A DNA stretch of 64,000 nt. It comes from Odiellus spinosus. Lineage: Eukaryota > Arthropoda > Arachnida > Opiliones > Phalangiidae. This document shows, one piece after another, positions 1 through 11,418 of the stretch (the first letter of the stretch is position 1; every line of letters starts with the position of its first letter). Position numbers and translations under genes: made by a program. Below the pieces are notes generated by a model. It was not told where the DNA came from, did no database searches, and was given only the letters and a program-made list of their open reading frames with translations. Location: assembly GCA_963920705.1 (NCBI GenBank), contig OY987232.1, positions 12,773,726 through 12,837,725 on the forward strand, written 5' to 3'.

Positions 1-601
1 TGTTGAAATTACGACCTTCCTATAATAAAGTTTAATCATTATTCTTTTAAATATTACAGATCAATCGTGTTAAGTAAATAACGTGTCGTATGTCGAGGCC
101 CTTAAAGGGAGCGTGAAGTTCAGAAACAAACGGTTCGCAAGAATATGAAACTGTACACTATAGCCTTTTTATCACGCTGCTTAAAGGCCTAACTTCACTT
201 CTCCCCGTCGAAAAAGGGTTCAAACATCTTTTTTACTTCCCCTACTTACCCCTCTATTGTAAGCTCTCTCTCCCGTCTTCGGGGCTCGAAGGGATTATAT
301 TTAGCTTCGTACCTGCTTGCCAAAGACGAGAGAGAATAGGTCACTTTTACGTTAAACTATCAATCTATCTTTGTAGCGCGTACGATATTGGCGACGAGAA
401 AGGCGATTCTTACCTTTCCGAGGAGAAATCGGACTTCGTTTTTTCGAAAATAAAGCGTATATGCGTTTCAAATAAATAAAAATTATATAGGTACGCTAAA
501 TAATTCTGGTAATGTTTTGGTATGTAGCGAGAAAATGGTACTACAGCAGTTAATCCGTGACCTTGGTCATTGTATTAGAGCGGGCGGGAACTCGATTGGG
601 A
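1..601. other. Sequence left of the first minisatellite, no gene recognised
   Basis: I see no IR exon, RNA gene or transposon ends here. The stretch is moderately AT-rich with some GC-richer patches around positions 90-430. If another IR copy lies to the left, its last exon (with the F-I-W-K-x-G M3 motif) is not inside the window. Confidence 0.4.
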
Positions 602-993
602 GGCAGAGACATCGGGAAATCGGCAGAGACATCGGGAAATCGGCAGAGACATCGGGAAATCGGCAGAGACATCGGGAAATCGGCAGAGACATCGGGAAAT
701 CGGCAGAGACATCGGGAAATCGGCAGAGACATCGGGAAATCGGCAGAGACATCGGGAAATCGGCAGAGACATCGGGAAATCGGCAGAGACATCGGGAAAT
801 CGGTAGAGACATCGGGAAATCGGTAGAGACATCGGGAAATCGGTAGAGACATCGGGAAATCGGTAGAGACATCGGGAAATCGGTAGAGACATCGGGAAAT
901 CGGCAGAGACATCGGGAAATCGGTAGAGACATCGGGAAATCGGTAGAGACATCGGGAAATCGGTAGAGACATCGGGAAATCGGTAGAGACATC
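602..993. repeat. 20-bp minisatellite, about 19.6 copies
   Basis: The unit is GGCAGAGACATCGGGAAATC, repeated head to tail with almost no change except a C/T switch at unit position 3. The first ten units carry C and most later ones carry T. Because 20 is not a multiple of 3, every frame cycles through the same words, producing long spurious open frames on both strands. The array lies in the DNA upstream of the first IR cassette. Confidence 0.95.
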
Positions 994-2298
994 ACGAAAC
1001 TGACGAAAAATCTGTGTTAAATCAAAATCAATTTTTTTGGATTATTTTAACCAAAAATATCGTTAATCTGATTTTTAATAATGTCGTTCTAGTTATTATA
1101 GATTGAGTAATAGAAATCTCAATCGATTGACGTTAGTTCGGGTAGATCTATAACAGCTAAGGAAAAAAATATCATTATCCTAAGAATTATTTCGTTTTAT
1201 ATTGTTACTTGTAACATTAATATAATTTTATTTTTCACAAATAAGAATAAGCCTATTTTATTTGATTATATTGTATAATAATTAACAAACGGTGAATTTC
1301 TAACATAGATGCCAGCACTACGTTAAAACAAAATCCATTAAACTCTAAACTTTCAATAATTTATGATTAGCTAATTGTATAACCAATTTTAAACCAATAT
1401 CATTGCCAATTAATTATACACCATTTAATTTTCCACACAGTGTTTTAATTTATAAGGAAATATAGAATTTTAATATAATATCCCTAATGTATCAAAGATG
1501 GCAGAGCACGTCATCAATATCGTTCGAAGCTGAAACGCCAAGAAATTAACCATTTTACAAATTTACGGTAATTTTAAAACTAATTAAAACCGGTTTTAGA
1601 ATTACTAATGCTACATGGCTAAACTCCAAAAAAATTGTGCGCAATCTTATATAACAATAGAATGAAAGATATGAAAGATGTCTGCTAATTTAGAGATAAT
1701 TTACGATTAACCCTAATTGTTAATTTTACCGTTTCATAAATTTATATTTTATAACTTTAAAAGCAATTATGTAAATAATTATGTAAATTCTCCGTGTAGT
1801 TTTTTGTTTAAAAACAAGAGGCACTTTGATGTAGTTATTGTATTACTTTGTTAAATAGTAAAGTTTAAAATTTGGCCTGATTATTATTGTAGAGGTTTTT
1901 GCATACAAATGATATTTATTAAAATAATGAGCAATTAAAAACTCACATTTGATCATTTTAAGCCACAATGAGCTTTTTACGTTTTCATTTTCGATAACGT
2001 AAGTTAGTTAGGTAAGTTAGTCCTTCGAACTAGCACATCTCTCCATTTAGTTAAACCCTTGAGCTGTAACCCGTCCCTTTTGTAATATTTTAGGTTAGAA
2101 TAGGTTAGATAATCACTTGAACAAGCTGGGCCCTTCAACAAGTTAATTTCTCGGGCTAGTCCGTGCCATTCTCTATTATTTTGGGTAATGTTAGGTTTGG
2201 TAAGGTTAGTTAATCCATCGAACTAGGCCATCCTTCCAACTAATGAATACATTGGTCTAGCCAGTTTTACTTCTCAGTCTATTTCAATATTAATTATA
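994..2298. other. AT-rich intergenic DNA with cassette homology
   Basis: No coding exon is recognised. The part around 1,680-1,780 resembles the DNA at about 11,900-12,010 and 27,520-27,610 (shared words such as TTTACGATTAACCCTAATTG), so it is probably the left part of the IR-1 cassette. Positions 2,000-2,270 hold degenerate TTAGG-like words (GGTTAGTTAATCC, TAGGTTAGAATAGGTTAG). A similar word set occurs inverted near 61,900-61,990. Confidence 0.4.
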
Positions 2299-2795
2299 CA
2301 AAAAAGAGGTTGCTTCGCACCCTTAAAAAAACTCTTTATCTAACTCGAATCAAACCCGTGAAGGGACAGCAATTATTTGTTAGAGAAAGAGCAATTTCAT
2401 ATCTTTAAAATTATAGTTAGTAGATTTAGTCTACTACTTCAAAGATTTTATTACTATTATATATTTTCCAAAAAACGGATAAAGACGACCTAGGACTAAT
2501 GATAAATATATATATACATTAAAGGAACTCCTTCTTTAGCTAATTTTATTAGTGATACTGATAGAATTTAAAATAAACATCAATGGGAGAGGACCGTTAA
2601 CTAGGTCGTCTTTATCCGTTTTTTGGAAAATATATAATAGTAATAAAATCTTTGAAGTAGTAGACTAAATCTACTAACTATAATTTTAAAGATATGAAAT
2701 TGCTCTTTCTCTAACAAATAATTTCTGTCCCTTCACGGGTTTGATTCGAGTTAGATAAAGAGTTTTTTTAAGGGTGCGAAGCAACCTCTTTTTTG
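2299..2795. mobile_element. Foldback (palindromic) MITE with TA target duplication
   Basis: The left arm (2,299-2,493) and right arm (2,601-2,795) are near-perfect inverted copies of about 195 bp, separated by about 107 bp. Termini read CAAAAAAGAGGTTGC and its complement. TA dinucleotides flank both ends (2,297-2,298 and 2,796-2,797), as for Tc1/mariner-type insertions. There is no coding capacity. The superfamily assignment is inferred only from the TA duplication. Confidence 0.75.
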
Positions 2796-2859
2796 TATAA
2801 TAATATGATTGAACCAGTTTTGACAAACTATTGCATTTTCGCTCAAAGTTTCCTTTTAA

Positions 2860-3600
2860 TTAATAGAAATGAGTTACTTAAAATGGCCGAATTTCAGTAT
2901 GTCAAATTGACCCAAGTTTTTCGAACCAAAAATGGACGAACTTAAATCTGCTTACTTATGATTCTTTCGTATATATTAATGCTTATGTTTCTCCTTATAT
3001 TATTCGAACTTCCACAATTGCACGTTTATAGCTTAATATTGGCTGTATACATTATGTAACCACACGTAAAATGTAACGGAACACGCAATCGTGACTCTTC
3101 CGTTTAATTAAAGGGAAACTAGAATATTTAATAAAAAAACGAGAAAAGTTTCAAGGGTTTCAATAGAATTAAGCCCTATCCATTTGACGATCCAATATTT
3201 ATTATTATTCCACTCTCCCTTTAAAGTCATACGACCTTTATTTAAATACAAGAGTGAAAACTAAACTTTCTAATAAAGTGGCTCATATCGTGATTGCTTA
3301 AACAGATTTGAAAGTATAATTAAACACCATTTTCCAAGAATATCCAACCGAAACTCATAAAATGAATATATTATGTATTTCGTAGCTTACATACAACGAT
3401 CGAAACATCAAATTGTACCCCAAAGCTACTCTCGAGAGTCGTTTGGCGTCATTACGCTCTTAGGAGGAAGAAATAACGCATCTAAAGGTCGTAAACGTTC
3501 GTATTGTAACCTCACTTCATTATTTTCTGTATGCTTAATCCTTATATTTCTATTAATCAAAAATATAAGAATAAAGTATAAATGTGAAAAAAATGGGTCT
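2860..3600. repeat. Upstream cassette block of IR-1 (diverged copy)
   Basis: This stretch is a diverged copy of the block found upstream of IR-2 (from about 16,150), IR-3 (from about 28,270) and IR-4 (from about 40,720). Shared words include TATGTCAAA..., CTGCTTA(A/C)TTATGATTC and TTTCGTATATATTAATGCTT. The later part (3,430-3,520) resembles 18,200-18,260 and 54,330-54,390 (GGCGTCATT..., AAGTCGTA). No coding exon could be supported. Confidence 0.55.
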
Positions 3601-3651
3601 AGTTTCTATAAACAGCCAGAAGGGAGCCTCACTAAATTACTATTAATCCCT

Positions 3652-5940
3652 CCACTTTAGGAACTTGGCTTTCTAGAAGCCCCTCAAAAGGAGCCTGGCT
3701 TTCTAAAAGCCCCCGTGGAAGGGAGCCTGGCTTTCTAAAAAGCCCCCGTGGAAGGGAGCCTGGCTTTCTAAAAAGCCCCCCTGAAAGGGAGCCTGGCTTT
3801 CTAAAAAGCCCCCCTGAAAGGGAGCCTGGCTTTCTAAAAAGCCCCCCTGAAAGGGAGCCTGGCTTTCTAAAAAGCCCCCCTGAAAGGGAGCCTGGCTTTC
3901 TAAAAAGCCCCCCTGAAAGGGAGCCTGGCTTTCTAAAAAGCCCCCCTGAAAGGGAGCCTGGCTTTCTAAAAAGCCCCCCTGAAAGGGAGCCTGGCTTTGA
4001 AAAAGCCCCCCTGAAAGGGAGCCTGGCTATGAAAAAGCCCCGCTGAAAGGGAGCCTGGCTTTGAAAAAGCCCCCCTGAAAGGGAGCCTGGCTTTGAAAAA
4101 GCCCCCTGAAAGGGAGCCTGGCTTTGAAAAAGCCCCCCTGAAAGGGAGCCTGGCTTTGAAAAAGCCCCCCTGAAAGGGAGCCTGGCTTTGAAAAAGCCCC
4201 CCTGAAAGGGAGCCTGGCTTTGAAAAAGCCCCCCTGAAAGGGAGCCTGGCTTTGAAAAAGCCCCCCTGAAAGGGAGCCTGGCTTTGAAAAAGCCCCCCTG
4301 AAAGGGAGCCTGGCTTTGAAAAAGCCCCCCTGAAAGGGAGCCTGGCTTTGAAAAAGCCCCCCTGAAAGGGAGCCTGGCTTCGAAAAAGCCCCCCTGAAAG
4401 GGAGCCTGGCTTCGAAAAAGCCCCCCTGAAAGGGAGCCTGGCTTCGAAAAAGCCCCTAAAAGGGAGCCTGGCTTCGAAAAAGCCCCTAAAAGGGAGCCTG
4501 GCTTCGAAAAAGCCCCTAAAAGGGAGCCTGGCTTCGAAAAAGCCCCTAAAAGGGAGCCTGGCTTCGAAAAAGCCCCTAAAAGGGAGCCTGGCTTCGAAAA
4601 AGCCCCTAAAAGGGAGCCTGGCTTCGAAAAAGCCCCTAAAAGGGAGCCTGGCTTCGAAAAAGCCCCTAAAAGGGAGCCTGGCTTCGAAAAAGCCCCTAAA
4701 AGGGAGCCTGGCTTCGAAAAAGCCCCTAAAAGGGAGCCTGGCTTCGAAAAAGCCCCTAAAAGGGAGCCTGGCTTCGAAAAAGCCCCTAAAAGGGAGCCTG
4801 GCTTCGAAAAAGCCCCTAAAAGGGAGCCTGGCTTCGAAAAAGCCCCTAAAAGGGAGCCTGGCTTCGAAAAAGCCCCTAAAAGGGAGCCTGGCTTCGAAAA
4901 AGCCCCTAAAAGGGAGCCTGGCTTCGAAAAAGCCCCTAAAAGGGAGCCTGGCTTCGAAAAAGCCCCTAAAACGGAGCCTGGCTTCGAAAAAGCCCCTAAA
5001 AGGGAGCCTGGCTTCGAAAAAGCCCCTAAAAGGGAGCCTGGCTTCGAAAAAGCCCCTAAAAGGGAGCCTGGCTTCGAAAAAGCCCCTAAAAGGGAGCCTG
5101 GCTTCGAAAAAGCCCCTAAAAGGGAGCCTGGCTTCGAAAAAGCCCCTAAAAGGGAGCCTGGCTTCGAAAAAGCCCCTAAAAGGGAGCCTGGCTTCGAAAA
5201 AGCCCCTAAAAGGGAGCCTGGCTTCGAAAAAGCCCCTAAAAGGGAGCCTGGCTTCGAAAAAGCCCCTAAAAGGGAGCCTGGCTTCGAAAAAGCCCCTAAA
5301 AGGGAGCCTGGCTTCGAAAAACCCCCGCAAAGGGAGCCTCGCTTTCTAAAAACCCCCGCAAAGGGAGCCTCGCTTTCTAAAAACCCCCGCAAAGGGAGCC
5401 TCGCTTTCTAAAAGCCCCCGCAAAGGGAGCCTCGCTTTCTATAAGCCTCCTCAAAGGGAGCCTCGCTTTCTATAAGCCTCCTCAAAGGGAGCCTCGCTTT
5501 CTATAAGCCTCCTCAAAGGGAGCCTCGCTTTCTATAAGCCTCCTCAAAGGGAGCCTCGCTTTCTATAAGCCTCCTCAAAGGGAGCCTCGCTTTCTATAAG
5601 CCTCCTCAAAGGAAGCCTGGCTTTGAAAAAGCCCCCCCTCAAAGGGAGCCTGGCTTTGAAAAAGCCCCCTCTCAAAGGGAGCCTGGCTTTGAAAAAGCCT
5701 CCTCTCAAAGGGAGCCTGGCTTTCTAAAAGCTCCTCAAAGGGAGCCTGGCTTTCTAAAAGCTCCTCAAAGGGAGCCTGGCTTTCTAAAAGCTACTCAAAG
5801 GGAGCCTGGCTTTCTAAAAGCTCCTCAAAGGGAGCCTGGCTTTCTAAAAGCTCCTCAAAGGGAGCCTGGCTTTCTAAAAGCTCCTCAAAGGGAACCTGGC
5901 TTTCTAAAAGCTCCTCAAAGGGAACCTGGCTTTCTATTAA
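3652..5940. repeat. 2.3-kb minisatellite, 29-33 bp units
   Basis: Tandem units built around AGGGAGCCTGGCTTTCTAAA or AGGGAGCCTGGCTTCGAAAA followed by a run of C. The core (about 4,441-5,320) is a very homogeneous 30-bp block of about 29 copies. The flanks are 29-33-bp variants (AAAGCCCCCCTG, AAAGCCTCCTC, AAAGCTCCTC forms) arranged in successive blocks. Periods divisible by three make long frames with repeats such as GSLLGAFSKP and RGFFEARLPF on the minus strand. These are repeat artefacts. The array ends just before IR-1. Confidence 0.95.
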
Positions 5941-6192
5941 CCCTGGAACTGAACCTCGTTTTCTACTAACAGCCTCTTGGTCATGACATTAAGGGGGTGG
6001 CTCTCGTCTATAAACTACACGAATCAAAAGATATATATTTTTCGCTTGATAAAATAATTACAGGGTAATCGCATTTGTACATTATGGCTCTCCAAAACGA
6101 AAAATACATTTTTTGTTACGCAGTGAGATAATTTCCAATATTCTAGACCATGTGATTATATTTATTTATTTCATAATGTTTATTTATATAAG

Positions 6193-9100
6193 GCACCAAA
6201 AGATTGGAGTCTAAGGCGTGCTTCACTATTCGAACGTTCGGGAACTCTACTATATGATGACTACGATCATCCTTGGAAATACGTTTTGTTAAATTTATCG
6301 AATGTAACGTAAGAACGAAATTCAACAATATTATCAATAATCAAAGATTGTGTCTACTTATTATTTAATCCCTCTTCCCTTTTTTTTAAAGCACACCAAG
6401 TGGTCAGTAGCGTAGCTGAAAACTAGCCCCCCCCCCGCAAACATTACAATGGGTTACCCATCATGGGGCCCCTTTTTTAAACAAACTCGCACCGTCTACG
6501 TCACTGCAAGTGATGGAAAATGGGCAACTTTATTACCAAGATCAAGTCAAATTTTTAGCTGGTTTGAAAATATTTGAATGTTTAGGAGACACTTGGATAG
6601 AGAAAAAATATTTTACGTCCCCATACGCAACTTTTGCTGTATATTGTCCCTTCATCTATAATATAACCAGAAGCCGATGAAACCCTCCTTTGAAGTCTAC
6701 TACTCTAATGTTCCATATAGCGCTCCTCTCTGTATGGGTAAAAATACCAAGTTTACGAGATCGGAGGGGTCCTACTTCATGCCCCCTGTCTACGGAAAAT
6801 TGAAAATTCTCTATCTCCACAACCGACGTTTTTTTGACGAACTCCAAGGCTGCTAGAGATATTCGCTCGACGAACTCCCGCTCCGAAAATATCTACCGTT
6901 AGGAGGCGTACGAATTGCGCTTTTTGAAACTAACCCACACAGAGAGGGGTAGACAAGACCCAGGAGTAATAGACTTCAAAGGAGGGTTTCATCGGCTTCT
7001 GATATAACGGCAAAGCTATCTTGTCAGTCAAAACAGAAGCTGGGAGCTTTCAAATTAAGCGGAGCATTCAAATTAAGAAGACCATTTAGTTCATCAGCGG
7101 ATATGAGGAATTAAAATAACACCATAACAAAACTGTCAGTTTCTATTTAGATTTTAGAACAAATTACAATGCTATGATGTTATCAAATGGGTAAATGTAA
7201 TTAGAAAGATGATTTTGGTGAAACAAAGAGCTAATTTTTTGATAGAATATTAATAATTGTTCTTGGTTCTCAATGTATCCTTACATCTTTCCAAGGCAGA
7301 TTTGATTCCCTAAATACATCCTCCATGTAACATGGACTGACACATAAGAGCTTTCCCGAAATTGTATCTATCTCCTCCGTGATAATGCCTAGACTAACGA
7401 TATTTTGCGCTCTGTAGGTCGGGCCAAGAGCGCATCGCCCATGTTTTGAATCGTAAAGAGTAAATTCCTATCTCACAAAGAGTATAAAAACTAGTTCAGC
7501 CATGTTTCGCGTCTTGGACAAAAACCGATATATAGAGATTTTTTACATTTGAATCCCTTTTGCCAAATTTATAAGCAAATTTCCATCTTCGATCATTTGG
7601 TTATATATATATTATAAATATAATGCTAATTTAGTGTCATGACTTTAGTCTCAAATATGTATCATATGATGAAGCGGACGACATATTGCGAAAGTACCTC
7701 GGTGTAACTGACTCGAGACAAAAATTAAGCCTATTGGATATGGTTCGATACGGAGTAAGTATCTGAATATTATACGTAATTAAGATTTTTTGAAGTTTTC
7801 AATTTTTGGTCTAGTAACAGTTTCATATGAAACTATTTATATATTCAGACCGAGGATTTTAACCCAAATTGAGATCTAGAAGCTAGAATGTAGGAATTTA
7901 GTCGCTGTTCCTTTCAATTTAGATTAAAATATAATCATTATATTTCATTCTACACGGATTTTGAGAAACGTCATATTTTTATCTTCCCATTATCCGTTTG
8001 AATAAACGAGTAATTTGTTTATTAATCAAGCTTAAAATTTTATATTCGGATAATTCGTATCGTAGAGCTCCGATTCCGAGCTCTACTAATCGTATGGAAT
8101 TGTGAATGTTAATTTTGTTCTTTTATTGCAGTTGTGCGATGCTGTTATTAACTATTACAATATGAATGACCCCCAACGCCTACACATTTCGCCAGTATCT
8201 CGCGCCTACGAAACTATGATTTTTTCATGTACCGCATTTCCCGAGGGTGGCCCCGAGAAACACTTATTTTCTGGTATCGAAGAATCAGTTTGGATTACGT
8301 GGATATTCGGTTTCGTATTAATGTCCATAGTCGGTGGATTATTTAAAACGAGCTTCTTTCGTTCCTCGTCTTTCAGAAATAATTTTTTCGCATCTTTGGC
8401 AAACATCTGGTTTTACACTTCTAGCCTACTAATGAACAGTTAAGTATCACATTTATGGGAAAATCAACTGAAATTTTATATAACTACAGCCCTTTAATCG
8501 AACCTGTTTGCGTTAATAAAACCTGCAAAATATGTCACTGGATTTAGCAAGGTTGCTCGACGCAAGGGTGGCGCTTCCGTTGCTCGACGCAAGGGTGGCG
8601 CTTCCGTTGCTCGACGCAAGGGTGGCGCTTCCGTTGCTCGACGCAAGGGTGGCGCTTCCGTTGCTCGACGCAAGGGTGGCGCTTCCGTTGCTCGACGCAA
8701 GGGTGGCGCTTCCGTTGCTCGACGCAAGGGTGGCGCTTCCGTTGCTCGACGCAAGGGTGGCGCTTCCGTTGCTCGACGCAAGGGTGGCGCTTCCGTTGCT
8801 CGACGCAAGGGTGGCGCTTCCGTTGCTCGACGCAAGGGTGGCGCTTCCGTTGCTCGACGCAAGGGTGGCGCTTCCGTTGCTCGACGCAAGGGTGGCGCTT
8901 CCGTTGCTCGACGCAAGGGTGGCGCTTCCGTTGCTCGACGCAAGGGTGGCGCTTCCGTTGCTCGACGCAAGGGTGGCGCTTCCGTTGCTCGACGCAAGGG
9001 TGGCGCTTCCGTTGCTCGACGCAAGGGTGGCGCTTCCGTTGCTCGACGCAAGGGTGGCGCTTCCGTTGCTCGACGCAAGGGTGGCGCTTCCGTTGCTCGA

Positions 9101-11418
9101 CGCAAGGGTGGCGCTTCCGTTGCTCGACGCAAGGGTGGCGCTTCCGTTGCTCGACGCAAGGGTGGCGCTTCCGTTGCTCGACGCAAGGGTGGCGCTTCCG
9201 TTGCTCGACGCAAGGGTGGCGCTTCCGTTGCTCGACGCAAGGGTAGCGCTTCCGTTGCTCGACGCAAGGGTGGCGCTTCCGTTGCTAAGGCCACTAGAGA
9301 TATAATTGTTACGGGTAGAGACTTTTTGCGGCGCCTTAAATAGATGGTCGCCATTTTAAACGCCGTCTTGTTTGGTAACCCTGCACTCGAGAAGCCTTTT
9401 TCGACATGGTAGTTACTATTCATAGCTGTTGGGGTTAAAACTACTATAGATAGAGTTTCGGCAACTATATAGTTCGCGTTGAGGGAACTAGAGGCTTCTA
9501 GGGGAGTTAGGGAATAACGCGACAGACCAGTATAAAATATCTCCAGGGTAGGCTCTTTCCGCCGCAGTGCCTCTACTCATATCAACTAAAACAACCACCA
9601 CCTCGTTTTCTTCGTGACAAAAATGGCGGTTTGGGGGGCGGAACTAAGGAGAACGGGCAAAATGGTAGCCCCCTTCACAAGGCGCGGCAAAAGTATATAT
9701 GAAATCGTTAAAACTTTGTACCCACTTTACAGTTTTAGTACTGGTAAATAGATCCTCTACGGGGCGTTGTTTACTATATTGAACAAAGTGATAGACTTTG
9801 GTTTATAATGGATATTTTGCTTTGGAATGTAACTTAAATTATTTAAAAACCCTGTTCTAGCTCGGAGTATTATTCCTCGACGGCTTTCATCGAAATTTCT
9901 ACTGTGTTGCTGGCTGTTTGGAACATCCATCTTGGTGAAGATCTATTTGGGCAACTTGAAGAGCGAAATGACAGTCTACAAGCCAATTCGAATAGACACG
10001 ATCGAAGATGTGGAGAAATCCCCAGGCACTAGGCCAGCATTATTTAAATACTCTCAAATGACTCGATACGCGAAGAAATATCGTAAAGTCTTGCCAAAAA
10101 TGGATAAATTGTTAAGAGAAGCGAAAATTGAAACATTAATGGATATTAACAATAAGGAATTCATTCAATGTTTTCGAAACGGCACCCCGAAATACGCCTT
10201 AATAGCGACTGACGAGTTTTTCACATACGCTATGGATCGTCACATATGGATGAAAAAATATTATAAAGCCAACAAAGTAAATTATTATTTTGGTAAAAAG
10301 AAATACTTCACCGAATTCTTCGCTTTGCAACTGAATAAGAAACTACCAAGACGAATCTTGAAACAAGTTAATGTTCTGTAAGTAATATATGGAGGCTGTG
10401 ACGCGGCACATGTAGCGGAGAATTTATGAAGGCGATAGTATATGGTTATTTAGTTCGATGAAAAAAAACGAGATGGCTCTGATTTTCATTTTAGGGGTCT
10501 CAGTTTTTCTGGGGGTAAGGATTGTTTAGATTTATTTCCCTGTCTACTAAACTCTCTCTCTTACAATCTTTCCACAGTATCCCGCCTCTCGCGCGTGGTC
10601 AGGCTGTAGGCCAGACAGTGACGGGTCTTGGATAAAAGGCTATTGTGGCGACATCCTAATTCGAGTTTACGCGTAAAACACCGATATTCATTTACTATCA
10701 GAATTATAGAAAAATTAAACTTAAAAATTGACAAATTTGTCAGAAGTAAAGTTGAAGAATCTAGAGATATTAGAACGCGAGATAATAGGTAAGGGAATGA
10801 GAGAATTTCGATAAGTTATTTTTAAACCAGATTCGCTAATCTCTCGTGTTATAATTATCAAAATTTCATCATGAACTAATGATGATTTAAATTCAAATTG
10901 AAGTGAAAACCGCGAACTGATAGCATTAGTGGTTCGCTTGATAACGACAAATTACAGTTTTTGGTGGGTTACCCATTGACTACCGCCTTAAAATTATTTA
11001 ACTCTACTAAGTAGCGTTATGAAAATAACCATTTCTTATATTTCTTAGTACTGGGAGATTTTTCGAAACAGCCCAATATTATAATACGAGGACTGAGAAA
11101 AGAATTAACAGAATACTAACACGTATAACATTAACGAATAAAGTAACAATGAATGCAATTGTCGGCGCTATGACTTTAGATGAATTGTGGATCATAATTT
11201 TTATTTGGAAATACGGAATGACCCTAGCTTCGATCGCCTTCTTCTTCGAGATCCTCGTGAAATTGATTACGCGACGTTTCCCAAAAGAATTTCAAATAAG
11301 AAACGAAAAGAAAACCACTAGTGACAGATTATTAAACGTGATGGAAATTTTCTTAGGGTTATTCGTGAAATCATGGAAATTTGTAAAACGTTTAAGCCAT
11401 CGTTTTAAAATGAAATAG
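6193..11418 (+). CDS. IR-1: divergent ionotropic receptor (IR) gene, exons A-E
   Basis: Exons with GT..AG borders: A 6193..6308, B 7649..7754, C 8132..8438, D 9861..10377, E 11049..11418 (TAG). Together they give 471 residues with phases 2, 0, 1, 2, identical to the other four genes. A ends the S1 lobe and carries NLSNVT. C holds the end of S1 and M1 (ESVWITW...). D holds the pore and M2 (CCWLFGTSILVKIYLGNLKS) and S2. E holds M3 (IFIWKYGMTLASIAFFFEIL). The known role of the family is a ligand-gated cation channel in chemosensory neurons. No canonical S1 arginine motif is visible, as in many divergent IRs. The true start is unresolved. An alternative exon A from 6147 fits in phase with a candidate upstream exon ending at 6064 (donor GTAATC). 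A 27-bp minisatellite fills much of intron C-D. This is the most diverged copy. Confidence 0.82.
6668..7001. mobile_element. Inverted-repeat transposon, 7-bp TSD ATATAAC
   Basis: Termini are CAGAAGCCGATGAAACCCTC and its complement, extending for over 30 bp. The perfect 7-bp duplication ATATAAC flanks it (6,661-6,667 and 7,002-7,008). It lies in intron A-B of IR-1 and has no transposase. The ends match those of the 757-bp element at 56,397-57,153. Internal sequence (CTCTCTGTATGGGT, AAAATATCTACCG) is also shared, partly in inverted order. Confidence 0.85.
8553..9285. repeat. 27-bp minisatellite in intron C-D of IR-1
   Basis: About 27 near-identical units beginning TTGCTCGACGCAAGGGTGGC and ending GCTTCCG. 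I noticed one substitution (GGTAGCG at about 9,243). The 27-bp period keeps frames open on both strands, reading DARVALPLL or ATEAPPLRR. These are not genes. The array is wholly inside an intron of IR-1. Confidence 0.95.
9286..9860. other. Rest of intron C-D of IR-1
   Basis: The segment around 9,740-9,800 (GGGGCGTTGTTTACTA..., TGATAGACTTTGG) resembles parts of the A-B introns of IR-2 (about 22,845-22,900) and IR-4 (about 49,905-49,960), so it is a dispersed repeat. I see no exon other than the acceptor for exon D at 9,859-9,860. Confidence 0.4.
10378..11048. other. Intron D-E of IR-1 with a dispersed repeat
   Basis: Positions about 10,450-10,640 are the approximate reverse complement of 23,440-23,660 (shared words TCCCCAGA.../GTAAGGATTGTTT and ACTGAACTCTC...). 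Part of it (AGGGGTCTCAGTTT) recurs inverted near 37,555-37,600 and at the right edge near 63,960. No exon is seen between D and E. Confidence 0.4.

Noticed and set aside
602-993. Possible CRISPR array
   Set aside because: Units are direct head-to-tail copies without unique spacers, and the context is eukaryotic. The same applies to the other tandem arrays.
3632-5392. 586-codon and 454-codon minus-strand frames with GSLLGAFSKP / RGFFEARLPF repeats
   Set aside because: They lie entirely in a tandem repeat whose 30- and 33-bp periods are divisible by three. There is no promoter, splice context or non-repeat domain, and other frames are equally open.
8494-9423. Frames of 309 and 257 codons on opposite strands
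   Set aside because: Products of the 27-bp minisatellite inside an intron of IR-1. Both strands are open simply because the period is a multiple of three.
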